From Phytophthora quininea (lineage: Eukaryota > Oomycota > Peronosporomycetes > Peronosporales > Peronosporaceae), in assembly GCA_011947345.1 (NCBI GenBank), contig JAAVTG010000248.1:186001-250000 (forward strand): a DNA stretch of 64,000 bases, written 5' to 3'. The notes beneath the pieces are model-generated. The model had not been told where the DNA came from. It saw only the letters and a list, made by a program, of their open reading frames with translations, and made no database searches. The translations under genes were made by a program, and so were the position numbers. Shown one piece after another: positions 1 through 11,850 of the stretch (within the stretch, counting starts at the first letter, position 1; the number at the start of each line of letters is the position of its first letter).

Positions 1-4
1 GGCC

Positions 5-1524
5 TTACATAGTCAGCGTCGCGGCAACCGAGGCAAATGCCATCGCAGCGGCAGCAAAGGTCACGGATGCAGCATCGCTGGAGTGGCTTGACGACGATTT
101 TGCCTTGGAACTGGACGAGTCGGAACTCTTTCCGACATTGTCGAGCGCTTCCTTGCTGGTGGTCGTCTGACTCCCCGACAGATCCGTGGGCGCCTTCGCA
201 AGCTCTGGGAATTTGAATCCGCTTCCGCTTGTCTCGCACTTCTCGCCAGCTTGGCATGCTGTGCAGATCTGCGAGTAGCCGACGCGCTTGCAGCCGTTGC
301 CAGACCCGCAGGACGAGACCGTCTTGTAGCAAGGCGGGTTGGCGGCGGCGAGTTCCTCCACGGTCGGAAGAGCACGGAAGGCCGGTAGAACGCTTTTGTC
401 GATCTGAGTGGAGCCCGAGGACAGGGTCTCTTCGTACTTGGTAACCACAGCCTTAGCGCGCTCAGCGTTGGCCGTCGAGTTAAGCGGGTTATCCCAGAAG
501 GGAAGCCCAGCCTCCATCTCGCCCGTCGTCTTGTCGGCGGCGAACTCAGTGTTGTTTGAGTCGGCCATGCACCACTCGGTGAAGTTGGCGTACGTGGATC
601 CAGTCTTAGGGTTCTTGATCGAGGTGATGCCCACGATGTCGTCGATAGTCACCCAGCCCAAAATGTTGTAGGCGAACGTGCACTCGACGCCATCCGGACC
701 CTCACCAAATGGGCAAAGCCCCTTGCGGGTGCTGTTGCGGCACTCGGCGGTCTTGTTGCTCCAGGCCTCCAATGGGCAAGTGTTGGGGAAGGAGAACCAG
801 TAATTGTCGGGGTACGGGGCGCGCACATCGTCGTTCTTGGTACCACCACCAACGAACGGACCGACGTTGGGCTGCCCTTTGTCTCCGTTGATCTGCAGGC
901 ACTCGACGGGAAGTCGCTGTCGCCCTTCAGCGGAGTGCATCGGCCACTGTCCATTGGCAGCATCGGACCGTACTCGGGAGTCTCCCAGGTCTTTTGGAAC
1001 TGGGCGATGGTCTCGTTGGTCTGCGCAATGAGGATCTCGTAGAAGACGATGTTTGCCATCTTGGTCTTTCGCACGCAGCGCTGCTCCTTAGCGCGGTTGT
1101 TGACGTTGATTCCTTCCGCCTGCACGTACATTAGTGCTCCCTCGACGGAAGCTGTGTTGACAGTGTCCATCGCACTCAGGTAACCGGCATCGAGGTCGCC
1201 GTGTCCGTAGCTCGATACGAAAGCGCCGTCCACGAGAATGGGCGAGTCGCTCTGCACGCGGGCGTGTACGACTCGAACCGGCGGCATGTGGTACGAGTCT
1301 TTCGGGTGGGTTGTCGTCTTGAGTTTGGCGAAAACATCTTCGCCCGACGAAGTTGTCGTTGCAGCCGAGGATGTCGTATTGGAGGCCGTGGAGGTGGTTT
1401 CTGGAGCGACCGTCGCAGCCGTAGTGGTAGCGGTGGAAGCCGCAGCCGAGCTGGTTGTGTTTGTTTGCGCGCAGACCGAGGCCGCCAGACCGGTAACAGC
1501 GAGCAGGATTGAGCTGAGCTTCAT
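5..1524 (-). CDS. Secreted, probably GPI-anchored oomycete protein (frameshifted in this sequence)
   Basis: I do not recognise a named family. The ATG at 1524 starts a clear signal peptide (MKLSSILLAVTGLAASVCAQ), followed by a Thr/Ser/Ala-rich low-complexity stretch to about residue 75. A Cys-containing body follows (GDLDAGYLSAMDTVN, later FSFPNTCPLEAW and YNILGWVTIDDIVGI). The protein ends in a Ser/Lys-rich linker and a hydrophobic tail reaching the last residue, which is typical of a GPI-anchor signal. The reading frame breaks once near position 908. Adding one base there joins the two halves across a Cys residue and gives about 506 residues. An in-frame Met 39 codons upstream is less likely because it would bury the signal peptide. 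I infer a cell-surface or wall-associated protein; the function is unknown. The gene ends at the window edge but is complete, with stop TAA at 5-7. Confidence 0.8.
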
Positions 1525-1576
1525 TGGGGAGGCTCGTAGAGAAGGCTGAGGACTGGAGGCTTGCCTCAAGTAAGGT

Positions 1577-1592
1577 GGAAAGGAGAATGAGG
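1577..1592 (-). promoter_or_regulatory. Oomycete initiator-like core promoter of the secreted-protein gene
   Basis: The minus strand reads CCTCATTCTCCTTTCC. This fits the known oomycete Inr+FPR consensus GCTCATTYYNCAWTTT at most positions and lies about 55-65 nt before the ATG at 1524. The call rests on sequence and position only. Confidence 0.5.
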
Positions 1593-2498
1593 CCGACAAA
1601 CGCCGGGATCGTGAGTGTCTGGGGCGAGTACGCCAACGCACTTTCCTCTCTCTGGCCAGTTAAAGTGCAACCAGACGTTTTGGTATGAGGCGTTACGCTG
1701 GACGAGAAGAACAGGCGCCGGCTCAGCTGGCGGCGGCCGCGAGAGAGATGAACAGGACCAGCAGGCGAATAACCTCGTGCGTCGTGTCCTGGGGAGCGCT
1801 GCTGCAATACGCAAGCATCGTTGGGGACGATGGCAGTGTGCGAATCGTTGGTGTAACTCAAATCTTCGGTGTGTAGTAGCGATACACGTGAAGTTGAAGT
1901 GAGCGCTAGTAACGGTTCACTAACAGCAAAAAGGCGATCCGGCTAGCAGAGCTGACTACTGCAGTTGCCCTGCCATTCGTATAGCAAAGGTACCGGTACG
2001 AGTTTGCATGCCACGACGACAGGCGGGGAGACCCTCCAGGCCCCGAAAGATAGAGACTCGACGCGGCACAAGGCTAATGCGCTGGAGCCATAGATTGAGC
2101 TCCACATGCCAACATCGCCGGTAGCTCGCAGCAAGTGGCGGCGCGTTGCCGACTAATTCTATCCTATAGTCGTCCTCACGAAACGCTGCGGAGCTGAGTA
2201 GTGAACGACGACAGATGAGGATTCGGTCAGAGGTGTCAGGCACTTCTCGGCTGCTTGCTTGGGCCATCTTGCAGCGCTCTCTACTCTTGTCGTCTTGTCT
2301 AGCGCAAGTGTTGCAGGTGAAAATCGCCAGCATGTGTATGTACATCCTTTTTTTTGCTGTTAGAGTGAGACCGTATGAGAATCGTAGGCAAAGTCAATAT
2401 GAGCCGGCCTAGCCAACCTCGCTTCTAGTTATTGCCGCAATGGTTAAGGTGACATGTACACTTCCGACTTTGCAAACCGTACTGGCCCCCTTTTCTAT
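1593..2498. other. Intergenic, nothing recognisable
   Basis: This stretch lies upstream of the secreted-protein gene and downstream of the glucosidase stop. Short open frames exist on both strands but show no domain, signal or codon pattern I can support. It probably holds the 3' UTR of the glucosidase gene and upstream sequence of the neighbouring gene. Confidence 0.5.
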
Positions 2499-5400
2499 TT
2501 ACTCGAGGGCCTGCTCGTACACGAAGCGGAGCTCCCAGTCGTCCGTGACCAGCACCTGCGGCTTGCGCACCACGAGGCGGTCGCTGGCAGCATCATACTG
2601 GAACTCCACCTTGCGGTCGCCCCCACCAGCACCTGCTTGGGGACATTGACCTCGGACTGGAAACCGTGCACCTCGATGCGCTCCACCCACATGAGCGAAG
2701 AATAGCGTTTTCCTCCGCACTGGCGTTGGTCGCCGTGGATCGCAATCCTTCCTTCGTCTGGTGGAATGAAACCAGCGTCCCCTCCCCTTGCAGCTCTGCG
2801 GCGAGCGAGCGCTCGTCGTCCACGTACAGATTGCCACGAGCCTCGAGGTTCTCGTCCAGCGCAATCACCAGCGTGATCGGGTCGTCACGCATGAGCTCCG
2901 AGTTGCGGCGCACGCGCTGCTTGCGAGGCAGAATCGAGCCGCCGCGCTGGAACACCGGAATCGCGTCGATGGGCGCGGGCACGTTCTCATACGTCTTGCC
3001 GCCGAAGAATCGCTTGAAGCCGTCGGTCACGTGATACCAGACCGTTTTCTTCTGGACGTCTTCGGTCGGCAGGAACACATGCGTCGCCTCCACGCCCTCC
3101 TTCACGATCGGCTTCACGAGCAGTGCATCTCCCAGCAGGAACTGGTCCTCTTCGCTGAAGCTCTGAGGCTGCTGCGGGAAATGCACCCAGAGCGGTCGTA
3201 TGACGGGCATGCCACGAGCGTAGCACGCGTAGAAAAGCGTGTAGATGTAAGGCAGCATAGCGTAGCGCTCGCGAATGGCAGCCCGGATGCGCGACGTCGT
3301 CGGCTCGCCGAAGACCCACGGCTCACGCCGATTGGAGTCGTGGTGAGCGTGGCCGCGGAAGAAGGGCTGGTAGATGGCAGCCTGGTTCCAGCGTGTGAGC
3401 AGCTCCGTCGAGGGGTTACCAAAGAAGCCGCCCACATCAGCCCCCACGAACGTTAGTCCGGCAACCGACATGGACAGCAGCATCTTGGTGGAGTAGTGGA
3501 GGTGGCCCCACTCAGCAGTGTTGTCACCCGTCCAGACCGCACCATAGCGCTGCGAACCAGCCGAGAATGCTCGAGACAGCACAAATGGGCGCTGCATCTC
3601 CGGCACGAGTTCCAGGTTCTCAGCAAAGGCAGAAAGAGGCTCCGGCGGAGGTTGCTGCCGAACAAGTTGGCCTTCCATGGTCGAGCGCTGGAACAGAATG
3701 CCGTACAGGTTGTGCCATTCACGGTGCTCGACGCCAGCAATGCTCATGCAGCCCTTCCGCATGGAGACTTCGGGGCCGTTAAAGACCGACGGCTCGTTCA
3801 TGTCGTTCCACGTGTACAGGTGCTTCGTGCTTCCTTGGTAGTTTTCGTAGCGGAACTGGTGGCGCCACCAAGCACGAGCCTTCGGAGATGTAAAATCAAC
3901 ATAAGAAGACTCTCCCGGCCAGCACCAACCTTTGAAGTCGTTGCCCTGTTCGTCTTTGACGAAGAGACCGAGTTCTTCGGCTTCCGTGTGAATGTAGTAT
4001 GGCTTCTTGTCCTTGGACTGGCTCACCTTGATGTGTGGGTCTACAATCGTGACCATCTTGCGACCGGAACGCGCCACTCCTTCCTGCATGTTGATCGGCG
4101 TCGGGAAGGCGTGCTCGTCCCACGTGAAATAGCGCTTGCCATCCGTGTGCTCAATGTCAAGCCACAGCACGTCGTACGGGATCAAATGCTCATCGAATCC
4201 AGCGTCCACGCGCGCCACATCCGCCTCGTTCTTGTAGTTCCAGCGGCACTGATGGTAGCCTAACGCAAACAGCGGAGGCAGCTGGGCGCGACCCGTCAGC
4301 AAAGTGTACTGCGAGAAGAGATCAGAGCTACTGGGGCCTGCCATCAGGAACAGGTCGAATACACCTGCCTCGCTGATCCAGTGACTGCTCTTGCTGTTCG
4401 CCTCCTCGTTGGTCCAAATGTCCACGAACGTCTCACTCGGGTTGTTCCAAAACATACCCACCGTGTTGTGCTTGTTGGGCGCCACCATCACAGGAATCGA
4501 CCCATACAATGTCATGGGGTTGTCCAGCTCGTACTCGAACACGTCCAAGTTGTACAGGCGGTACGGATCGGTCACGGCTTTCCTCTTCTGTCCCTCCTGG
4601 GCCTCCTCTTCGGTAGTCTCCTCAATCGTATCCTTCAACACAAAGTCCGTAGCATGCTCGGGAATACCATACAGAGATCTGGGGCGTCCGCAGCGCCGTG
4701 GAAAGATACATCCAGCCCCATGGAGCTCGGTCCGAACTTCTTCTTGTCCGTGTGTCCTCCGAAAGACTCCTCCCAGCCTTCCACCTTGCCGTCCGTATCT
4801 ACCGTCGCAGTGGTCGTGGTCGTATGGTCCGCTTTCTTCTGCACCGAGCCGTCCTCGTAGATGGCGAGCCCATCCTCGCCATAGTCCACAATCACTTTCC
4901 CTTCGTGTTCATCAACCGCCGCTTGGTCCGCCGCCCCCGCTCGTGCTTCAGCAACCGAACGATCCTGACGCACTTCATAGTGGAATAGCCCGTCGTCGTT
5001 CGTGGACACCACCTTCTCTCCGTCCAGATACAAGTCCACTCCGAAAGGAGCCTTCAGCCGCAAGGCAGCCACCACTTGAGTGCTCTCCAGCCCAACAGGA
5101 GCGAACAGTAGCGTGTCTTGGCCCACCTCAGTCTTGAGCTGAGCGTCCTCCTTCTTGATCTGCTGAATGGGCCGCGTTTGGTCCGCCGCCGGCTCCAGAA
5201 TGTCTTCACTGGCCCACCGGGTCTTGGGGTCCGCCGGATCCGCGAACTTCTCAGCCAATCGCAGCCGCAGAGCCGGCACTTGGGAGTGCTCTGCTCTTAG
5301 GACGAAGCCTAGAGAGCCTTGCAGCGGGAGGGAGCTCTGGGAGCTCTCCACGTCGAAGCGAACGAGGTTGGCAGATTCGTCCAACTCAAAGCTGCGGACG

Positions 5401-5537
5401 GAGACTTCGGAGGCGGACGCAGAGCGCTCGACGTTGCGGAACTTGCTGCAGAACTGGGTCTTGTCGCATGTGCGGAACTTGCTGCGGTCCACGGCCGCCA
5501 CGGGCAGCAGCAACGCCAACAGGAGCAACAGCCTCAT
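2499..5537 (-). CDS. Glucosidase II alpha subunit (GH31, ER glycoprotein processing)
   Basis: This family trims the two inner alpha-1,3-glucoses from N-glycans in the ER lumen and drives the calnexin cycle. The ATG at 5537 begins a signal peptide (MRLLLLLALLLPVAA). The N-terminal beta-sandwich has the expected FRTCDKTQFC start. The GH31 barrel carries the nucleophile motif TWNDMNEPSVFNG (Asp near residue 579, about 3804) and the acid/base region VWTGDNTAEWGHL (about residue 672). GYHQCRWNY and the C-terminal beta domains are also present. The corrected length is about 1013 residues, close to animal GANAB. Three one-base deletions break the frame: near 4690 in a C run (minus strand), near 2700, and near 2625 in a G run. 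Restoring three bases gives a length divisible by three. There is no ER-retention tail, as expected for the alpha subunit, which is retained by its beta partner (not in this window). Confidence 0.95.
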
Positions 5538-5552
5538 CCTCAACGAGATCCA

Positions 5553-5566
5553 CGCGGCGAATGAGC
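5553..5566 (-). promoter_or_regulatory. Initiator-like element of the glucosidase II gene
   Basis: The minus strand reads GCTCATTCGCCGCG, with a perfect GCTCATT core, 16-29 nt before the ATG at 5537. The short leader is normal for oomycete genes. Confidence 0.5.
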
Positions 5567-5913
5567 AAGTGAGGCCGTTGCACCATAGTGAAACCAAGGT
5601 TAACCAGATCAGTGTGTCGGAAAGATGGCAGCTTCGTAAAATGGAGCTGGCGGTCAACAAGTCGTCGCCTTTGGGGCAGTATCTGGCGGGGCTGGAGGAT
5701 GAGGATGGCGGTTCGATGGCGCAGATGCTGACGGAGACGTGTCCGAGGAAGGAGAAGCGACCGGAGAGGAAGACTGCGAGTGATGGGGACTGGGCCGTAA
5801 GAGTCGACAGGAGGCTGCAGATGCTGTTGCTACATAGAGTGATCCCTTGGCTGCGTCTGGTGCGATCCACATTCAGGTGAGCAGTGGCAGCGTTGCAATA
5901 GGTTAACCCTCTG

Positions 5914-7636
5914 ATGGATTATTTGGTCAGAGAGGAGCTGCAGCAGGTCGGCGGACTGGATGGGAAGTTGTTTACGAAGGGCGAGCACTGGGGGCGGCAG
6001 TTTGCTGCGCTGATGCTGCTGGATGTCATCGAGTTGAAGGTCGAGAGTCTGTGGAGAAATATTGTGCTGTCCGCTGTTTCAATGGGAGCTGTCGCAATTG
6101 TGGCGATGAAAGGAAGTTTGCTCAGGATGGCGGCCTGGAGTGCTGCACTGGTTGTTCTCGCTCTGTTGGCGTTGGAGCTGAGTGTTCGGATGCTGCTTTA
6201 TTGCCATGATGTGAGAGCTATGCGGTTGGTTGACAAGTTTCGCTCTTTCGACCAGGCTCTCGATAAGTTTAAGAAAGTCTTTGATAGTAGCTTGACGCTA
6301 GTGAAGCGGGCAGAGCTGGCGAGTCGAGGCTACCGGTTGGGTGCCGGGATGCTCCCACCCATTGGCCGTCTCGAGGACTCCGCCATGACTTCTACTGATG
6401 CATCTGGTGAAGATAGTGGCGATGGCAGTACTGCTGTAAAGCACCACCTGCGTTGTCTGCCGCTGAGAAGGAAACTACGAGCAGTAAATGATCAACTCGA
6501 GTCTCTGACATCTCGTTTCGTGGCAAACGGCGAGGTCATGCGACTATCTGATGAGGTTGACGACAAAGCTGGAAACCCTCAAGCGCCGTCACTATTGCTC
6601 ACTGCTCTTACGAAGCAACACAGTCGGGCCTCGCTCCAGCTGGAATACGCCGTATATTCGGTTCTTGTGCGGAGTTTGGCGCGTACCAGCTCTCCTCGTA
6701 AAGGGAAAGATAATGTGTTCCGAGTGTTAGGGCTGCATCATACCGCCGTCGATGAGTTCATTTGCAGATTGACTTGCTGGTCTGGGGTGTTGGAGTCGTG
6801 GAATGCAGCGAGCGACCCTGCAGCTATGTCGCCCCCAAGTCCGTACGTCAGTCTTTTCAGGATAAACAACAGCTACCTAATGTGAAAGGTGGCCCTCATC
6901 GTAGCAGCATTGCGATCCAGCTTCAAGAACTTCGATCAACGAGCGAGACCCTAAGCGCGTTGGTGATTGCCACGCAATATGAAGTAGCGTCGGGCACAGA
7001 TAGCCTGTCGACATCTATCGAGGCAATGGGTGCGCTGGTACATCAACTGCAAAAGGTGTGGGGTGACTACGAAGCGGCAACCCGCGCCGTTAGATCAAAT
7101 GATCCTAAAGCTTTCGCGAGTGCGCACACTAACGGTGAAAAGGAAGACTATGATGCTGTCCCGACGATCATTCCACCAGATGCACCAACCGTCCCTGACC
7201 TCGAAAACTCTGACTGCACTGTAATTTTCACGGGTACGAGCACAGGCGACGAGGGTTTCGACTTGCAAGCTCTTTGAAGCAGCAGGAAGCCGACAGCACA
7301 GCATCCTCTGCTGCGGCAAAGCCGCTGTTTGTGCGCGAGCTCCGAGATGTATTGGCTTATCGCCAAGCTAACTCGTATGCAGGGAGAACCAAGCAAGTCG
7401 ATCAAGATCCGGCGCAACCTAAGGCGACACGGGACAGTGATAGTGATTCACCACTTCCTCCTCCTCCCAATGCTTCATTTGCGTTGCCACGGGCACCACC
7501 ACGTGGACCTCGACGACGTCCAATGTTGCATCCACGCCATGACACAAGTTCTGCAGTCAGTGCCTTCAGTATGGAGCTTCAATCTCTACTACAGAAATCA
7601 CTTCCACTTCAGCAAAGCGATGTCCTCGAGAGTTAA
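5914..7636 (+). CDS. Vezatin/Inp2-like membrane protein (myosin-binding family)
   Basis: The N-terminal half resembles the vezatin/Inp2 family, which anchors myosin to membranes (adherens junctions in animals, peroxisomes in yeast). Two adjacent hydrophobic segments (about residues 47-90) form a hairpin. They are followed by a helical region and the family-like stretch VKRAELASRGYRLG...LPPIGRLE (about residues 130-155). The C-terminal part is low complexity and Pro/Arg-rich. Two one-base deletions interrupt the frame: in a CCCCC run near 6837 and a TTT run near 7275. With both restored the protein is about 574 residues. The start at 5914 is the first ATG in a 376 bp gap shared head-to-head with glucosidase II. 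The true stop may be further 3': sequence after 7636 still reads protein-like (see 7637-8194). The family assignment is from memory of the motif and is moderate. The cargo membrane cannot be told from sequence. Confidence 0.65.
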
Positions 7637-8194
7637 GTGCTGATCACAACTGCGAATGAACTCTTCAAGAAAGAAAAAGAGGTTTCTTCCAGGCGATTTC
7701 ACGGGGGAAACACTGCTATTTGATGCTGTAAGTGACGAGTACAAGCAGTTCCATACAAGCAACTGCAGCAAATATCTCCATTTGTATTAAACACGGTGCT
7801 GCGGTCTGCAATCTGTTAGTCCAGCCCTCAAGCCGAGTATTACGTTTGGATCTATATCTTCAGAATGGCATTTAGGAACTCCGCCGGCAGCGCATCTGGC
7901 ACGCGGCGAAATCCTCGCGATGCTTGTTGCTGCAGTTGGCTTTCGCCCGCCAGTGTTGCCAGTGCAAGTGCATGTACCGAGACTTGTATCTGAGCCAAAA
8001 GGAAAGCGAGCACGATAACTTGATCTGGTAGTGCAGGACGAACCGCAACGACATCAGTACCAGTGCCACACTGCACGCTCAAGTAACAAATCAACGCACA
8101 CGCACCATTGTCTTCATTTTCCATTACCTCGTTTGTTTTTCTTCCTCTGTGGCTCACTTGTCCTGTGTCTTGACAAAATTCTGCTCCTTCCTCC
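7637..8194. other. 3' region between convergent genes, possible extra coding sequence
   Basis: This lies between the vezatin-like stop and the Rab21 stop. On the plus strand, a frame from about 7680 to the TAA at 7788-7790 reads RFLPGDFTGETLLFDAVSDE. It looks coding and could be the real C-terminus of the vezatin-like protein after another indel or a short intron. Beyond 7790 I see nothing convincing on either strand. Confidence 0.3.
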
Positions 8195-9111
8195 CTAGCA
8201 ACAGCCGCTCTTGGCCTTGCTCGTGTCCACATGTGTGGCTCCACGCACTCTTAGTCCGCTCCTAGACGCTGCCGGGTTGAATCCGGCGTCGTCATCCTCG
8301 ACGATCTGGATGGGTTGTCCTCGTCCGCCGCCGCGACTTCTAGACGGCTCCTCCATCCTGGCTCCCGGCTGTTTCACCTCCTGCTGCTGCTGTTGCTGCA
8401 CGGCTTTCTGCGCTGCCCGTCGGTTGGGCAAACTCGGCGGCGGTCTGGCCAGCGGCTCGTCGTCCTCGTCGTCGTCTGCGATTAGGGCGCTGCCAGGCTT
8501 CTTTTGGTGGCCGAGCGCGTCAGCATGCGCTTGGTGAGCTCCACGAACACGTCTTCCAGGCCACGGTTGAGCTTGGCCGAGGTGTCAAAGTGCGCTGCGC
8601 CTACGGACTCGGCGTAGCGTCTGGCGTCTTCCTCGGGCACTTTGCGGTTGCGGTGCAGGTCGCTCTTGTTGCCGGCGATGCAGATGGAGATGTCGTCGCC
8701 CACGATGCGGCGCAGCTCGCGCACCCACGTGCGGACTTTGCGGAAGGACTCGGCGTCCGTGATGTCGTACACCAGCAGCGCGCCGTCGGCGTCCCGGTAG
8801 TAGATGGGGCCCAGCGCGTGGAAGCGCTCCTGGCCGGCCGTGTCCCAGAGCGAGAGCGCCACTCGGCGGTTGTCCACCAGCAGCCGCTTGTCCAGGTACG
8901 AGGCCTGCAGCGTCGACACCTGGCGGTCGTCGTACTCGCCCTTGATGTAGCGCAGCAGGATGGACGTCTTGCCCACGCGGCCTGCGGAGAATTCCAAGTT
9001 GGTAAGAAAAAGAAAAACATTGTAAAGAGGTTGCAAGTCATGGAAAGGGGAACGGAGCGCACCTTCGCCGAGCAGCACCACTTTAAACTTGCGGGTGCCG
9101 CGCTCTCCCAT
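8195..9111 (-). CDS. RAB21: Rab21-like small GTPase with a long C-terminal extension
   Basis: Rab21 controls early endosome traffic and integrin-type cargo recycling. The protein shows FKVVLLGE, the P-loop GEGRVGKTS, a Rab21-like effector region (STLQASYLDKRL), WDTAGQERFHALGPIYYRD, GNKSDL and TSAK. An 81 nt GT-AG intron (8982-9062) splits the P-loop codons and its removal restores GEGRVGKT. One missing base in an A run near 8502 separates the GTPase from its tail. With it restored the reading continues through an acidic DDDEDDE segment, a polyglutamine stretch and a final SGCC, the expected double geranylgeranylation site. The corrected length is about 278 residues, roughly 50 longer than animal Rab21, all of it in the hypervariable tail. 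The gene is head-to-head with the lipase gene, 178 bp apart. Confidence 0.93.
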
Positions 9112-9289
9112 GTCTGCAGTGCGAGGGGGAGGGGAACGCCTCTATAGAGATCGAGCTGTGCTGCCTGGCGCCTTCGGGCAGTCGAAGGACCGAACGACTT
9201 TTCTTTGTTCTTTTATTTCTCAGAACTACTGGCCCACATCGTCATGTGACACACCAGGTGGGTCCGCTTGATGGCCGTCAGTGTTCAAG

Positions 9290-11809
9290 ATGCAGCGCCG
9301 AGTGCTGCTGCGTGCTCACCGCTGCTTGTCGAGCGGCCCACGCCGACTGGCGCTGGACGAGCTGCTGGGCCGGCGACTGCAAGAGACGGCCAAGGAGCTG
9401 TCGGTGGAGGTGCTGCCGGCGCTCAAGGTGCTGTCTGAGAGCTTGGGGTTGCTGCGACAGAGCCCGGCGCTCAAGAGCTGGAGCGCCGCGGATTGGCTCG
9501 TGGGGCTCTCGGGTGCGGCATTAAACAACCGACTCGTATGCTGCGTGCCCAGCGACTAATCAGTGATGTGTGAGCAGTGTTGGCGCAGTACAAGACCAAG
9601 CTGAGAGCTGGCGGACTGCACGATGAAGCGCACAAGAAGCCGCTGGTTGTGGACCAGGTTTGCGGCTTTGGACTGCAGCAAAATCAGCTAGTGCGGCGAT
9701 CTGACAGCGTCGTGCTGTCTACAGGAGCTACTAACGCGGCTGCTGCGCTACGTGCGCGTTTGTGACGCTGTATACGCGTCGTCTGTGGCAGGGTTCTGCG
9801 AAGAGGCGGGAGTTCCAAGAGAGTGCGTGCTGAAGGCGCATCCAGGCGGAGTGGTCTCGCCCAAGTGCGTCATTCTAGCAGACCACGAGCGTCGAGAACT
9901 TGTGCTCGTAATTCGCGGTACGGCGTCGCTCTTGGATTTCTGCACGGATTTGTGTCTGCAGAACGAGCCGTTCCAGGACGGCCAGGGCCATCGAGGGATG
10001 GTGCATGCTGCGACGTGGCTTGTACACCACTTGCGGGACGACCTGCAGGAGATGGCGAAGCAGTATCCGGATTACCAACTTGTGGCTACCGGCCATAGTC
10101 TGGGTGCTGCCGTCGCAGCGCTCAGCGCCATGCAACTGCGCGAAGAGTTCCCGACGATTCACTGTTACGCGTTTGGCATGCCTGCGTGCGTGACCCGGGA
10201 CTTGGCCACAGGAAGTCGCGACCTGGTCACGACCATTGTAAACGGCTACGACTGCGTGCCGCGTCTCCACCAGCATTCTTTGATTCAGCTGCAGGATGAA
10301 ATCAGACGCTTTGACTGGCGAACGGTGCTGCGGCGACTTGTTGCGGAAGAAGTCCGCAAGCAGAAACTTGCGGTCGAGAGACAGCAGCGCGCTACGCTGG
10401 AGGAATTGCAGCAAGCACTCCGTAAAATGGACAGTTTGCAAATTAAACAACGGACGCACGAAGCCACAGCCAAGTTGGACGAAGTTAAGCGGGTGCGAAA
10501 CAAATGGCTGGATGGGATTAGAGGATGAATAACGGACGGAAAATTGTGCGTGTTTTGTTTTGATTAGCTTGCGTCGACAAACATTAAAGAGTTTGCAAGC
10601 GAAGTGGACACACTGCTAGCCGACAAACTGGATGCTGCTTTCTCCATTTTTAAGACGGACAAGTTATCACTTGAGCATGTTTCCTTTGTCAAGAATTTGC
10701 TCAAGCTCGAGGATGTCCAGAAAGGTGCCGAGTTTTCTTGTTGTTTAACGTTGTGCACTCCTTACGTCCAATTTGTTGGCTTCGGTAGGCGACTCGTTTT
10801 GGTGGAAACGCATGGACGAAAGCGTGTCAGCTTTGGAGCGACTGTCAACTGCTGTCAAGAAGCCCGAGGAGCTAGAGCGTGTGCTGACAGAGCTGAAAGA
10901 AATACTCCGGCAAACGTCATCCTCGACTGCGACAGCATCACTAAAGAAGAAAAGCAGTACCGGTACGGGCCGAATGCTAGATCGGGTGCTGAATCTAGAT
11001 AGTCGCATTAACCAGCTCACATATTTTTATTGTAGGAGATATGGAGGCCGAATCCACGCAACTCCAGCTTTTCCGATCTCGAATCGATAGCATTATGAAT
11101 CAAACGCGTGTTTCGCTCAAAGAGAGGATCAGCCAACAAGTGTACGTCTTAACTCTTCGTTTTCGGACTGTTAATGCACAGCAGGTAACCGAATTATCTG
11201 ACTTCTCAAATGCAGATCAAAAGTATCTTCTGCCGTGACTACAAACGTGAAAGAGTACGTGGACACAATCAAAGGAGAAACGGAAGCTCTGAGTGCGATC
11301 ATCCAAGAAGAGTTAGACGATGTGGCGGCGACCATCTCGCGCAATCTGCCGTTTGTTGTGGGGCTGAAAAGTACTGAAGCAAGAGGCTTTACTTCCCCAA
11401 AGAAATATGATCAAGAAGGAGTCTTTGAGGATGCCGATCCGTGGGAGCGGATTGAGCCGTCGTCTAACAATGAAGCTGCCAAAGAATGGCAGCCGAGTGA
11501 GAAGGGTCAAGAACAGTGGGAAGAAGACAACCTGTTGCGTCACGATCCCTTGTTTCCACCTGGGCGGATTCTTTACCTAAACCGCGTCATCGCGCCAGGA
11601 CCCCGTCCAAGCACCAGAACGATGCCAATGCTCTAGACAAGAATCACAAAGTGCCAGACATCGTCGAGTTTGTGGAAGTCGCGACGGACGAGTTCAGTCG
11701 TGTGGTGCTTTCGAATCGCATGCTACTCGACCATCTCTGCACTGACTACGAGCGTGTTTTACAGTCGCAGGCGAAGATACTTTCAAAAAGCAAGGTGGAT
11801 AGAACATAA
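9290..11809 (+). CDS. Class 3 (diacylglycerol-lipase-like) lipase, seven exons
   Basis: The lipase core has the nucleophile elbow GHSLGAAVAAL (about 10092) and VIRGTASLLDFCTDL upstream of it. A C-terminal FPPGRILYLNR...RMLLDHLCTDYERVL block resembles sn-1 diacylglycerol lipases. I see no transmembrane segments, unlike animal DAGL. The start at 9290 opens a basic, acid-poor leader (MQRRVLLRAHRCLSSGPRR) that could target mitochondria. Proposed GT-AG introns: 9536-9588, 9658-9724, 10493-10567, 10725-10788, 10963-11035 and 11142-11215; all phases agree. One base appears missing near 11597. Adding it gives 2115 nt, exactly 705 codons. The substrate is probably a glycerolipid, but the exact ester is not shown. 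An insert of mostly helical, charged sequence separates the lipase core from the C-terminal block. Confidence 0.82.
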
Positions 11810-11850
11810 ATTTTGATTCAAAAACGAATGCTTCACGACATACAACACTA

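Noticed and set aside
7852..8244. Minus-strand open frame overlapping the Rab21 3' end
   Set aside because: No recognisable features. The SGCC end of Rab21 lies in a different frame across the same bases.
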